DNA of 64,000 nt from NCBI GenBank assembly GCA_002221725.1, contig NJFT01000006.1, positions 248,001 to 312,000 on the forward strand, read 5' to 3'. The DNA comes from Scedosporium boydii. Its lineage: Eukaryota > Ascomycota > Sordariomycetes > Microascales > Microascaceae. Positions within the stretch are counted from its first letter, which is position 1; the number at the start of each line of letters is the position of its first letter. The position numbers were made by a program, and so were the translations under genes. Shown here piece by piece: positions 33,233 through 44,940 of this stretch. The notes beneath the pieces are model-generated. The model saw only the letters and a program-made list of their open reading frames with translations, was not told where the DNA came from and searched no databases.

Positions 33233-33862
33233 TTAGGTCGAAAAATGGAAGAGACCAGACAAGAGAATCAATCTCTGTTGCTTCTGAGGAACAGTGGCAT
33301 TCCCCATGTCAACTCCCAAGTGTCGGAGAATTTCATTCGCGTCGTCGACTGCAGCCATCATGTTTAATCCCAGAGACAAGCACCGATTTTCGCTAGGTAT
33401 TACACAGGTACTTCGTACTTACGTCGTAATCTTGTGAACTGAGAGCGGGTTTGCGGAAAATTTGGTATTGCTTCTCTAGTCAGGATAGAGAAGAGGGGCT
33501 GAATACGCTCGTTTGATTCCATAACGCGTACACTGTTGGAGATTCGTGATACTGAATTGGAGTCCCTGGCAAGTGTAAGTAAATGCTCAGTACGAAGTAC
33601 TAGGGAGGTGTCCTAGCGAGTGTATGTACCTTACCCGTATCTCAATAGAAATGTTGTCTAGGCGCGTATTAACTCCTCGGATGTCGTTTCGAATTTCGTT
33701 CATTTGGTTTTCGACGACGGTCGTCAATCTGCCTATTGCGGCCACAATTTCCCTACCTTCGACAACAGCAGGCAGGTTGGCACAAAGTGCCAGGTCTTCG
33801 GCAACTTGCGCAAGGACTTGCGCAAGGTTCCTTGACGCCCGTCCAAAATCCGGCTGCTCCAT
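33233..33862 (-). CDS. Small coiled-coil protein, conserved type in ascomycetes, function unknown
   Basis: Three exons, 33862-33630, 33565-33423 and 33348-33233, about 163 residues. MEQPDFGRASRNLAQVLAQV leads into a helical stretch VVENQMNEIRNDIRGVNTRLD, then DSNSVSRISNSV, then IPNFPQTRSQFTRL, and an end DDANEILRHLGV with a QKQQRLILLSGL helix. The order (heptad helix, RxxNS-type segment, IPNFP, short helical end) resembles a family of uncharacterised fungal proteins that I recall only in outline. The first donor is AAG|GTACAT. The nearby GTAAGG would break the frame, so the choice is forced by phase. Both introns contain a copy of the dispersed motif. Confidence in the model is moderate. Confidence 0.65.
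33408..33418. repeat. GTACTTCGTAC motif inside intron 2 of the coiled-coil gene
   Basis: An exact 11-mer located four bases inside the intron, so that the donor GTAAGT and the motif overlap (GTAAGTACGAAGTAC on the minus strand). Confidence 0.85.
33590..33600. repeat. GTACGAAGTAC motif inside intron 1 of the coiled-coil gene
   Basis: An exact 11-mer in the opposite orientation to the copy at 33408, in the middle of a 64-bp intron. Confidence 0.85.
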
Positions 33863-35863
33863 ATTTGTTGAGGTTTGTGATGCTTTATTTAGTTTTCCGA
33901 GTTGTGGAGAGCAACGACGTCCTCCCAGGCGTGGGGAAGCCAGTCTCCAGCGCTGCAAGATGCAGGGTTGGTTTCGACAGGCGACACCTGATACGAAAGA
34001 TTTTCTGTTTTGCCTCTTCGGCTCTGCGAGGTACACGGCACGATAGATGAATATGGTGCGAGCTCAGTTTTTTGCTTGAGGTATTTTGTGTCGTGCAAAC
34101 GAATTGTTCGGCGTGTGGTGTTCCAGTTCCAGGGATGAGAGTATCAAAATCAACATCGATCCTTCTCTTGAGGATGTGAGGGATGGTTGGAAAACAGTCG
34201 GAAAGTCCGTGGGGCTCAGCGACGTCCATCGAAATTGGCATTGATCAAATCAGTGGCCACTTGCAGGGGTCTTCTACGACGTCAGGTCGCAGGACCGACC
34301 ACCAGCACTTGTTTACTTCACACTTTGTAATAAGCCCGAGCCTTGCTACAATTGAGATTTGACGTAATGGACGAAGCACTGTACCTGTTTAAAGATTGCA
34401 CTAATAAATAATAATACATCAAGTGAATAACTTCTTCGTTCGTCCATCAACCACATGTCGAACGAGGAGAGTTCAATCAATTGAACATACCCATCCGACC
34501 ACCCTCCAGACTGCAGCTGGGCATTGATCAGGCGTCTCGCATGGCAGCATGATGCAGCGAACGCCAGCTACATGACAGACGCAGTTTCCCAGAAATGCCG
34601 GAGAGGAACACCATGAAAGGCAGAAAGCTGCCCGCAAGAACCAATTGGCACGGTTGCCAACATTAATATCCAGGCGAACCAGTTCAACGTTGGAGCTTGT
34701 ATGAGAGATCAGAGGACGGATGTTGGCGGCCAGCTGCCCTGGAGCTCCTTCCGAACCTCGAATCAGTTCAACACCATTCGTTCATTCCCAGGAAATTCCC
34801 TTCCTGCTAAACAACGTTCGTTCCCATAGAAGACAATGATGAGAAGGAGCAACCTTGAAGAAGAGCTCAAGAGCCGCATTATTAAGCCGGATCCGAATCA
34901 AAAATCTGTATCAATTCGTCGCTCCCTCCCTTGCATTGACGTTGACGTATTTCGTAAGGCCTGGGAGTTGATCATGTCCAAATGATGATTGCACACCCTG
35001 AATTTCCTTTGTCAATGGCTCAGAGTTTCTCGCCAAGCCTCGTCCACGCTGACATCTCATTCGCCATTCGCTGCATTGCGAAACGACGCAGACGCTGTGC
35101 CTCACTGGCGCCGGGGCCCTGGCAGAACCACGTTCGGTCATGACGCGTCGGAATCCGGTGGGAACGACATCCACATAAGCACAAGCTTCTTTTTGCACCA
35201 AAGCCCAAAACCTTCCACACCTAACATAGGCGCTGGCATCTAGCACCCAGACCTAACCAAGGGTCATCATTATCCCGAGGCGACGAATAGCCTCGAACCA
35301 CTCCCAGCCCATACACTGGTAAAACCCTCTAACTACGAGCTCCCTTGCGTGGACGTCGTGTTTCGGCCCGCGCCGCAAGAAAAAGGAAAAGCGCCAAAAA
35401 TTCATCTGGGTCTGTGGCTGTTGCATCAGGGTAAACGTGCCTGACAAGCCTCTCTTGCGCCATAAAGATCTTCGGGGCCCGACCTATATTGCTATGCTAG
35501 ACACACCGTAAATCTTCGTATATGGCTGACGCGTAAAAAAAACGACTGGAAACGAGACGACAAAAATCTTACTTTCTTGCCCAATGCTGGCTACGGGTGA
35601 GTCGAAGGTGGCAGTTGCTGTATGGCTTAGTTCTAGAAGGATATTACTCCGTTAGAGATCTCTAATCTCGTCTTCGACGAGTATTAATATCTGGGGATGC
35701 CTCGAATAGTTCGAGCCTGAGATCATGACTTGAATATATCCCAACATCACATTCGTTCTCTATCCTGATACTCATCTGAAGTGAGATCCGACTTCGTTCT
35801 CCGCCTTCTCGTGTGTTCTTCACCCCATATCTTCTAGTCTCCTGGGCCTTTCCCCTTTTCGCC
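33863..35863. other. Divergent 2 kb intergenic region
   Basis: Lies between the coiled-coil gene (-) and the RTA1-like gene (+). No domain or splice chain was recognised. Short open frames near 34900-35450 have no family resemblance that I can see. Confidence 0.5.
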
Positions 35864-37250
35864 ATGGCCACTCCTTCTCCCACCATCGCAGATGCTGCCA
35901 CTGGCACAGCTACGTCGACGTCTTCTCCGTCCTGCATCACTGCTGTCCCCGGAAAATATGGAGCCGTCCCCATTGATGCCTGCAACAGCAACTACCTGGT
36001 TGTGCCCAACTTTGGCGCAAACCTGGCGTTTGCTGTGTTGGTAGGACTAACTACTTCTGTCCATATCCTTCAAGCTGCTGTATATAAAAAGGTACTACTC
36101 CTGATCCCGAACGAAAGATAACGTCTTCTTTACGCCCTGGAAATGCGGCGAAGGCATTGAAATACATGGGATCAGCTTTTGCTGACTTATATGTCTAGAA
36201 ATACTGCTGGGTCCTCATCATGGGCAGTGCCTGGGAAACTGCCGCCTTCGCTCTCCGCACAGCCGGTACTCGTGACCAACAGCAACTGGCCTACGTTGTC
36301 GTGGGCACGCTGCTTCTGCTTCTTGCTCCATTGTGTAAGTGCGTTTTTCCGAGGGGAGAATCTTACCGGACTAACATGAGGTCCAGGGATCAACGCCTTC
36401 CTCTATATGACCGTCGCTCGCCTCGTCCACTACATGCTCCCCAGTCAAAAGGTCCTCGGGCTTAGAGCCGTCCTCCTAACTAAGATCTTCGTCGGGCTCG
36501 ACATCCTTTCTTTCCTCGTCCAGGGTACCGGCGGTTCTCTTCTTTCCAACCAGGATGAAGACGGCCAAGACATTCAACGCGCGGGCCAGAAGATCTACAT
36601 GGTCGGTGTTGGTATCCAAGCTTTGTTCATCATCGCCTTTAGCGTCTTGACCATTGCCTTTTACAAGAGACTCGATATCGAGGGTCGACAGGATCGCAAC
36701 ATTCCGCTTACGAAGAAACTTGTTTGGGTTCTGCTTGCTGATTTTGTCTTTATCATGGTAAGGATCGATCTATTTCATCCTCCTGCCCCCTCTATGTGCC
36801 AGATTTTACCTCTAACACCCGACTTGACAGATCCGAATCATCTTCCGCCTCGTCGAATTCATCCCCGGCGCCAACGATGATAACCCCATCCTTAAGAGCG
36901 AAAACTACGTCTTCTGCCTCGACGGCCTCCCCGTTCTCCTCGGCCTCATCCTCCTCAACGTCCTCCACCCGGGCCTCGTCCTCCGTGGTCCCGACAGCGA
37001 ATTCCCCCGCATTTCCCGCAAGGAGAAGAAGGCTCTCAAGCGCGAGAAGAAGGAGGCCAAGAAGCAGCTCAAGGCGGAGAAGAAGCAGCGCAAGATGGAG
37101 AGGAAGGAAGGAGGCCACGGATGGCAGCAGGTCGATCTTGATGATACGTCGGCGAGGGACGGGGATGACTCGAATGTTGAGCTGGTGGAGAGGAACTACC
37201 CCAGCTATGATCATTCGTGGAGAGAAAGGGAAACTAACTCTAGGGTCTAA
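35864..37250 (+). CDS. RTA1-like multi-spanning membrane protein
   Basis: Four exons, 35864-36091, 36199-36334, 36387-36757 and 36831-37250, about 384 residues. ATG in context GCCATGG. The fold is a chain of hydrophobic segments: NLAFAVLVGLTTSVHILQ, YCWVLIMGSAWETAAFAL, LAYVVVGTLLLLLAPLW, then INAFLYMTVARLVHY, a conserved loop KIFVGLDILSFLVQGTGG, GIQALFIIAFSVLTIAF, LVWVLLADFVFIMI and a last helix after CLDGLPVLLGLILLNVLHPG. RTA1/RSB1 proteins (lipid-translocating exporter family) move or sense sphingoid bases and give resistance to aminocholesterol or membrane stress in yeast. The cytosolic tail is strongly basic (KEKKALKREKKEAKKQLK). The substrate here is unknown. Confidence 0.92.
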
Positions 37251-38681
37251 ACGGACCGTGGGGAGCGTTCGTCGATTGGAGTGAACTTGTGTGAAGTTTT
37301 CATTTGTCTTTATGATTGGGTCCATGGGGAAGTGAGAGAGGGAGTTATAGATGGCAGGGTGGACCACCTCGGACTACACGAATGGGTATAGAGATGGATA
37401 ATAGCTTCGTCTGAAATTTGGGCTTGCGTTTAAGTACATAGTTTGATATAGTTTGGGCTTAATTTCTTTTCTTTCTTCCATCTGACCGCTTGTCACTTTC
37501 TCCTTTTGAACCGCTCACATCAGCTCTCGTTCATCACTCACCATAAAGCATCAACCCCAAGCCTGGACGCTCGCCGCGGTTCCTTCACTTCCTCTCCAAG
37601 CAGGCTAGCCGGTGAATGAGGCGTCCTCATGGCCACACCCAGTCTCAAATGAAGCACTTAAATGGTCAAACTTCATCCGCTCCTTGGCCTGGCTTACATT
37701 TCCACAGACAGCTAGCGGTATGTTTCACGGCCTGCGTTTCGCCTTTCCGGATGGGATATTTACACGAATCTCCTCCCATATCATCCTCCACAACTGAGAT
37801 CACATCGGCGACGACTGAACAACGAATACTCCGGATAACGCATAGTTGCATCTCGGCGGCAGGGCGAGACTAAAGGAAGACGGCCGGCATGGATCTTCCA
37901 TGGATGCGGTGGGGAGGGCTAACGACTTTTGGGCCCCGGGTCCTAGTACACCTCCGAAGCATTCCTTGTTGCTGGACTATTCTTCCGAGGGACAAACGGT
38001 TGCAGGATAAAGAAAACACTGACACGACCTTTACCAGCTTGTTCCGGTTCAATATAATAGCTTCTTAGGGCTATCCTCCCTCATAAAACTCAACTGCTTA
38101 CTCTTGTGACATCGTAACTGGAACCCGTTCGTCTGTGACACAATTCTCGTTACCCATAATGTCTTCAGTTTTCATGGGGGTTCACTAGCTACGGGAGACT
38201 TACTGACCACGGTCTTCCTCGAACCACTCGCGAATGTTAGAACGCCAGAAAATCGCAGTATCTCTAACTGCCTGGTCAATATTATATGTTTTTTTATTCT
38301 TCCTGTTTTCGTCTTCTTTCGTCTGGACATGGCCCGCCTGAGGGGACTTATGATGGCACTGGAGGATAGAAGGTGTCTTACGCTCTAGCGACGATGGTCA
38401 GGATGTTGCGGTGCGGTGTCACCCTCATCATTGTAATACTTGCTTAGAGTTACTACATCGCTGCGCTGCTCACTCTAAATAAAGGATACTGTCTTGCCTT
38501 TTCCCTTCTCTGACCGACTCGAGACCTCGTCTGTGAATCAAGGACGCTACCTCCCTTCCAAAAGAATGATTCTACCAGACAAAGGTCAAAGGTTTCTTGA
38601 TATTAGGCAAACCGTAGCCAAGACATTCATGTTATATGGTAGTCCATATGTCAAATCCTAGTGCAAATATAGACGCGTTGG

Positions 38682-38702
38682 CCCCCCCCCCCCAAAAAAA
38701 AA
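38682..38702. repeat. C12A9 homopolymer junction
   Basis: Twelve C directly followed by nine A. It may vary in length between isolates or be partly a sequencing artefact. Confidence 0.8.
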
Positions 38703-40060
38703 CAACAGCGAACCCATCCACGGCAGCTCATTGCTCAAGATGTCAGCAAAAGCCACGCGGCTACTATGATTCCGCAGGATGCTTCTCAAATTAGCATCTT
38801 CAATATCAAGTGCCGGAGCGCTTCCATAGTCATCATCCGGCAATGTGTGGTAAGCTTCAGCTTCTGCCCTGCCCCCATCCATCTATGTAGTTTATTATCT
38901 ATTTGAAACCTGGAAACGGCCCCCGGTGGCTGGGGATCTTTTGCGCCCCTCTGAGGGAGGAGGAAGAGAGCGGATCCGGTGGAACTCGGTGTCTTCCCGT
39001 CAGCAAAAAGCCCTCCGGGCTTGAATATATCCGGCAGAATACCCGCATGTGCAAGCGCACTTGGAAACAAACGGCGTAAACAAACCTGTGCCATGTGGCA
39101 AGATATGAAGTGGCGAACAGAACAGTTCTTACAGAGTTTACTTCGTAAGAGTAATTACCGTGAAGTCGTCGGCTTGTCTTGACACTAAAAAGAGGCTTGC
39201 CCAATCATCTGGGACGAAACCCTGGGGAGGGTGTCATCCATGTTGGCGCAGCGCATCACTAATACCATCTATTGTGCGTCGCAATGACTTCGAGATGATT
39301 GTTAAAAATAGAACCGACTAAATAGACACTGTATAGCATCGCCTAATTTATTGGGGGAACATAGTGCGGATATTATCCCGTCTTGTTGCTCTTGGCGGCT
39401 GTGGGTTCAAGCGCTCGGCGCCTGGCTGGAACAGACTTGACGCTTCGCATTGGTCCTTGGGGGCCTAAGGAGCTATTTAGCCTTCCGGGTTATATTAAGG
39501 GGGCTGGAAGTCGAAATGGTCAGCGGCCAGAAATGATGAGGGCAAGAAATCCTTGCTTGAGAGAAGCAGAAAGAAAAGAAGAAAAGTAGTGCAGAATACC
39601 TGAAGGTGGTGGCACTGGAGCGAAGAGTCAATGTTCGGAACCATCTCCTCATCGGCTTGTCGTCTCATCACACCATCACCTCATTATCTCGTGGCTGCTT
39701 TTAATATCATGAAATGCTGCTGGCAATGCGCTGGCTCCAATACGAAGAATTTCCAGCTTCGCACAAATCAAGGCCGGCCTGTCGATGAACCCAAGAGAAA
39801 CGAAGAGAAAAACGAAGAGAAACACTGGGCATCAGTCATCTGCATACTCCGTACTTCGATGGTTAGGTTAATCGCCAGATGCGAGACAATTTGTCTGTCC
39901 CATATTCAAAGATTGACGTCCGGTCCGCATGTATTACAAGTAATACTAGAATACGAAGTAGTCCGTAGAACCTACATTATATGCTGATATTTCTAAAATC
40001 GGTTGTCCCCCATCAGGCTTCTCTTCGTCGGGAAGTTGGGATCGCCAAACGGTGCGCATT

Positions 40061-40076
40061 TACTTCGTGCGAAGTG
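40061..40076. repeat. Inverted TACTTCG/CGAAGT copy
   Basis: TACTTCGTGCGAAGTG. The 6-bp arms ACTTCG and CGAAGT are perfect inverted repeats around TG, so this copy alone can form a tight stem. Confidence 0.75.
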
Positions 40077-41499
40077 TTCTTCTCTGGGGGGCGTCGGGGG
40101 CATGGGTATGTGTAGTGTAGATCTTGTCCTTCGTCGACCAGGTGAAAAAAAAACTTATAAAAGAGTTGCACGGCAACGGACAACGATGGAAAACGATGGT
40201 CGCAATCGTGGAGTCGAGAGCTTTTAAGAGTCTCGCTAATGGGTTCGGTGATGGCTGGAAGAGGCATAGCCTGTGCCCACTGCCCGGGAACTCCAAGATG
40301 AAGAGGGACAAGACAACCACCAGGTCCTGCATTTGGCCCTGCCAGGCCCAGACCTATTTTCAGCCACACTCTCAATAAGGTTACTTCGACTGGTTCATCC
40401 TCTCGGCAACCGGGCTTATGAAGTACACTACGCCCATCTCGACGACCCATGGTCCAAGACCAGGACCAGGTTCCAGAATTGTTTGTTCTTTTCTCCCTGG
40501 ATCTTGGCTTTGCGCTGCCACCCTGGATAATGCGTCTGGAGTACTCATCGAATATCAACTCACAATGCCATTCTGTGCGGACTCCTCTTCGCATTTAGAC
40601 GCCGCACAAGAAGCACTTTGTAATCCCGGATACTGATCAAATGCCAGTACAAAAGAAATACACGCAGAGCGGCAGAATGGACCGGGCAATATCAAACTAA
40701 ACATGGGCTGGTCAGCCATCCCGAGAGCTAGGCGACATCATGTTAATGATCAAGGAGCTCAGGGGGGCAAAAATCAGCTCGTCGCCCCCCAGCCATCTGT
40801 TTCGACACGAGCCTTCGTTCAATCGTTTGCCATTCTCCATTCTTCAGGAGCCAAGCAGACGACAGAAAATAAATGAACAATTTCATTCAGACCTCGTAAT
40901 GAAGAACTGCTGCACTTTGTGATACTTCGGAAGTAAACTAGCAAGGTTAGGACGACGCGCAAGGGTACTCAAGTCTGGCCTCCTTGGATGTACACTCCGC
41001 CTCGCCGTGATACAAAGGTCTGCCCCAGTCGATCCCATCCGAATCCCACCTTCAGACCCCGGGTCTTGGGGTACACAGCAGGGCTTCCTTTCTTCCATTG
41101 TAAGATTACTTGTATTGGATAAGTACATACAAAGGTACTCCTGGCCCTGTCGAGTTGAAGACGCTGTGGCTGCATTGGCTGATGCGACTCTGGGCCAATG
41201 CGAGATCGAAACACAGCCCGGGACCTGCAACATCCTTCAATGATCCTTCTTTTTCGATTTCCATTTCAATCTTAAACCGTCGCTCTTCCTCCTTGTATAC
41301 ATTTCTGCGAATCCTGTCGTCGTTACTTTGCAATCTCGTTGATTTTTTTTCTCCGCATCTCCCATCGCAAGCGCTGGTTTCTTTATTTTCCTATCGTCAG
41401 CGTTGCCTTTTCGAAGTTATGCGCATTCGGTATTATTCTCTCAACTACTGAACCTTTACATCCTCATCACCAACTTCAACTCCAATAGTACAACATCAA

Positions 41500-42920
41500 A
41501 TGTTGGCTCCCGACTTCTTCCAGCGGCTCCCAAGCCCGACCGCCTCCCTCATCCTCGCCGCCCTCCTCACACTCACAAACGCCCACGCCCTCCCCCGCCA
41601 AACGAAAACCGTCCAACACCGCACTCTAAACGTCGAGCTCTGGCCGCCCGCACCCACTGAAGCGCCGCTCCCCCTCGCTCGCGCCCAAATCGACGCCCTC
41701 CTCCTCCGCCGACAAGACTTCAACACCGTCTGCGGCTTCCTAGGAGGCAATGCCGACATCCCCGTAACCTGCGGCGCTGGCTCCCACTGCGTAGTCGACC
41801 GCGACCACAACGCCATCGGCTGCTGCCCCGACGGTGAACCGACCTGTACCACCGGCGTCTTTACGGGCTGCGTAGATTTTAACAGCGGGCCCCAGACGGA
41901 GGTGAACCCCTACGTTTACACATGCGCCGGATCCGACGTGTGTTACAGGAATGTTTTCGCTGGCGGGTTTTCTCAGTACGGTTGTGGAACAGCGTCCGAC
42001 CTCGCCGCGAGCGTGGCGACCGCTGTTTCGGGGCTCTCGTCGGGTCTCAGGTTTTCGCAGGTAACGGACCAGTTTACGGCCGAGGTCACGACGGTTTCAG
42101 AGCCTATTACTATCAATTCTAGTACGGGCACTCGATCGCTCACTGCATCTTCTTCGACGACGACCACGGAATCCACTACAACGAGCAGTTCTACGGCGAG
42201 TTCGACATCCAGCGAAACGGCTTCTTCGACACCGGCGGCCGGCGAGGCTGGGGAAGCTCCCGAGGGCAACGGATCAAAGAACCAGACCGGCGCGATTATC
42301 GGAGGCACCATTAGCGGCGTGGCCGTTCTCGTTGCGCTCGTGGCTTTGGGATTTTATCTCTGGAAGCGGAAGCAGCGAAATACTCGTGAGGGTCCGCCTA
42401 CCTTGGACACCAAGTACATAAGGTATGTAGTTTTTTTATTTTCCTCCTCTTTTTCTCTGTTTCTTGCTCCCAACGCTTCACACTTACTACATTTCACGGG
42501 ACCACGTAAACTAACTGTGCCACTTCCAGCCCCATGTCGAACGGCGCCGGCTTCACCCCCGTCGCACCGAGTCAAGAGTACGCCGAGACAGGCTTCTACC
42601 CCATGCACGCCGCGGCGGCTGCTCCGAAACCCGCCCACGTACCAGCGGTCTACGGTGTAGGCAGCTCGACAGAACGACCGGACCAAGTGCCTCTGACTAG
42701 GGAATTCGACGACTTCCACCGCGGATTCAGCGAGGCGCTGGAGAACATCAGGGAAGAGGACGAGACGGCCACGGCTGGTTCTCCTGGGGGGCAGGCCGGG
42801 GCGGCGGGACAGGGCGTAGGTCATGGGCAGGGGCAAGGGTATAGCAGCGTGAGTACCGAGACGGAGACGCCGTTGTGGCAGCAGAATCGGCGGCAGAGTA
42901 GGAATATGATGTGGATGTAA
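41500..42920 (+). CDS. Mid2-like single-pass cell-surface protein with Cys-rich ectodomain
   Basis: Two exons, 41500-42422 and 42530-42920, about 437 residues. Residues 1-30 (SLILAALLTLTNAHA) form a signal peptide. About 78-162 hold ten cysteines (TVCGFLGG, VTCGAGSHCV, GCCPDG, YTCAGSDVC). About 200-245 are Ser/Thr-rich and likely O-glycosylated. About 264-288 (GAIIGGTISGVAVLVALVAL) is the membrane helix, followed by KRKQR on the cytosolic side. The tail ends in a Gly/Gln-rich segment. This layout is that of Mid2/Wsc-type sensors and related fungal surface proteins that report wall stress to the cell-integrity pathway, but no WSC cysteine pattern is evident. The sensor role is therefore inferred. 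The intron has a GTATGT donor. Confidence 0.8.
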
Positions 42921-44940
42921 TCACGGCCGCTGAGGAGGAGGCGAATCAGCGGATGGAGAAAGAAATGGAGTGTGGATAATCAATGTATTATGCATTTTGG
43001 GTGTGCTTTCTCTTGGCTTCGGATGAGGCTTGTAAAAACTGGAAAGGATCAATGGTTATTGCATTGGGAATCGAAAGCATCTTGACAACGGGCGTTTTGG
43101 TAAAGAAGGGAGAGGGACGGAAAACAACAGCAGGCGAAGGGAAGGGCATCAATGATGAAGCTTGTCTGAAACGCAATTTGATCAGTTGCGACGTCTCTAT
43201 GTTGATAGTTTCTTTTTTGCGATCGATCATGTACATATGAATGCGCATCTAGTTTCGAGCAATCGAGGTCCGTCCTCGACAGCGCAAAGCAAGTGTGCTC
43301 CGTATGTCCGTGAAGGTTAAATCGAGCAAAGGACACCATCGTCTCCTCGCCGTCCTGTAGGCACCCCCCACCTTTTCAAGCTGGCCAAGGAATGGGGGGA
43401 CCGGTGAACTCTACAGAACACTGTGGAGTTCTCTCCTTGGTTCCCCCTGCATCGTCAAAAGGCCCTGCCAATCCTGGAAAGTAATCCATCATGTATATCT
43501 ACGTACCAGGCCAAGGCGAAGAAACGCCACTTCGCTTGGAAGGGTGTGAAGGAGACAAGAGCCTTGGAGAGAAGGTCCCGACTAATAGACTCCCTACTAT
43601 AACCTTCGAAGCCTAGCGGCGCCTCGTGACACAAATACACCTCCCACCGATTGACCAGATCGAGAAAAAAAGGTCCAATCGTGGCATGGGCGAATCCTGG
43701 GGAGGGATGCGATGCGGCTGCGTGACCCGGGGCGTGTGCGCGGTCAGCACAGGGTTATGACGGAATGGAGAGGAAAGACTGGGGAAGTGTCGGCTGAGAT
43801 GATGGCTAGCGTCGCAAGATTCATTCAGGTGCCCGGGATCCACAGAATCGGTTACATCATGGCAATGGGGTAATGAGAATGGGAGAGACCAGCGGCGAAA
43901 TGCCGTTCATCACTGTTGAATTGAGGATCAGAAGATCGAGATATTATCACGGCGCCGGAGCCTGACTTGGGCATCCCGAAGAAGGAAAGTTGACATGGAT
44001 CCAAATAAAATCCAGACGGGCTATTCCATTTTGTATTAAATGCGTTTGAGAAAGAGGTCTTTATCTTTTAAAATACGAATTAAGGGCCGGTTCTCGACTG
44101 CTTCCCCCCAAGAGCCCCAGACCGTCTCTCTATTTCTCGGGTCCGGTCGGTGCCAAAAACGGCGCCTATCGTCGGCTTATTTGGGTCCAGCTTCCGCGAC
44201 AAGCCCGCCGCGACCCGCCGCTCCGAGCCGTCAATCACTGTTGCTGATTGCAATGACGCCCGTATTTGACTGGTACCACTAACACGACAAAGACCAACCG
44301 CCACAGCGGTTCAACCGTTAAACAGTCCACGCCGCGGTCCACGGACATCCCCCCGAATCACAATAGGCATAGATCAATTGATCCTATCTCTTTTTGTTCC
44401 GTATATTCCGTATACGGATGCCCCGAATCGCGGGGAAACTCTCCCTTGTTAGACACAGGGCGCACACATGTGATATTGCAATTTAAGGGCGTGGACATGT
44501 GGGGACCCGGACTCCCTTCAAACTTCCTTCGCGAGTTAGGTCACGCTGGCCGGCCCGTGAGAAACCACCACTGGAGGAGAGTTTTCGGGGCCGGTTCTCC
44601 AAGCTTTCTGCTTTAGAGCGACCAAGACGGGAGGCTAACGTGCTATTTTGTAGACATTGTACGGTGGATTTGCCTTGCTACTGGAGTAGATCCAACAGTA
44701 CCAGAGATTCTAGACCCCGTGGAATCTTATCCTGGTTCTTGTTACGATATAACAACTCCACGTGCCCCCTGAGCCTCCGAGACTTACAAACTCCTTCTAA
44801 TCACTTTCATCACCCAGTATCTTTAAACTTCAAACTTCTTGTTATACATATCGTCCACCTCTTATCTTGGGTTGAACAGGATAGATTTTCTTCACAACCA
44901 AGACCAGCAAAAAAAAAAAGATAGGCTCATAATCACCGCG
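42921..44940. other. 2 kb intergenic region
   Basis: No gene recognised. Short frames on both strands lack domains. The last 150 bases before 44941 are the likely leader of the acetyltransferase gene and include an A-run at about 44910-44920. Confidence 0.5.

Larger units (their letters stand above)
37251..41499. other. 4.2 kb stretch without a recognisable gene
   Basis: No coding family recognised on either strand. Contains the C12A9 homopolymer junction at 38682-38702 and several motif copies (about 39139, 39951, 40061, with variants at 39846 and 40382). The last 250 bp are T/C-rich and probably the promoter and leader of the Mid2-like gene. Confidence 0.5.

Noticed and set aside
38682..38702. 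Telomere or centromere-type repeat
   Set aside because: Only one homopolymer junction, no repeat array.
40013..40594. 193-codon minus frame in the 4.2 kb gene-free stretch
   Set aside because: No ATG-supported N-terminus with family similarity, no domain and no splice partner. Composition looks like random frame.
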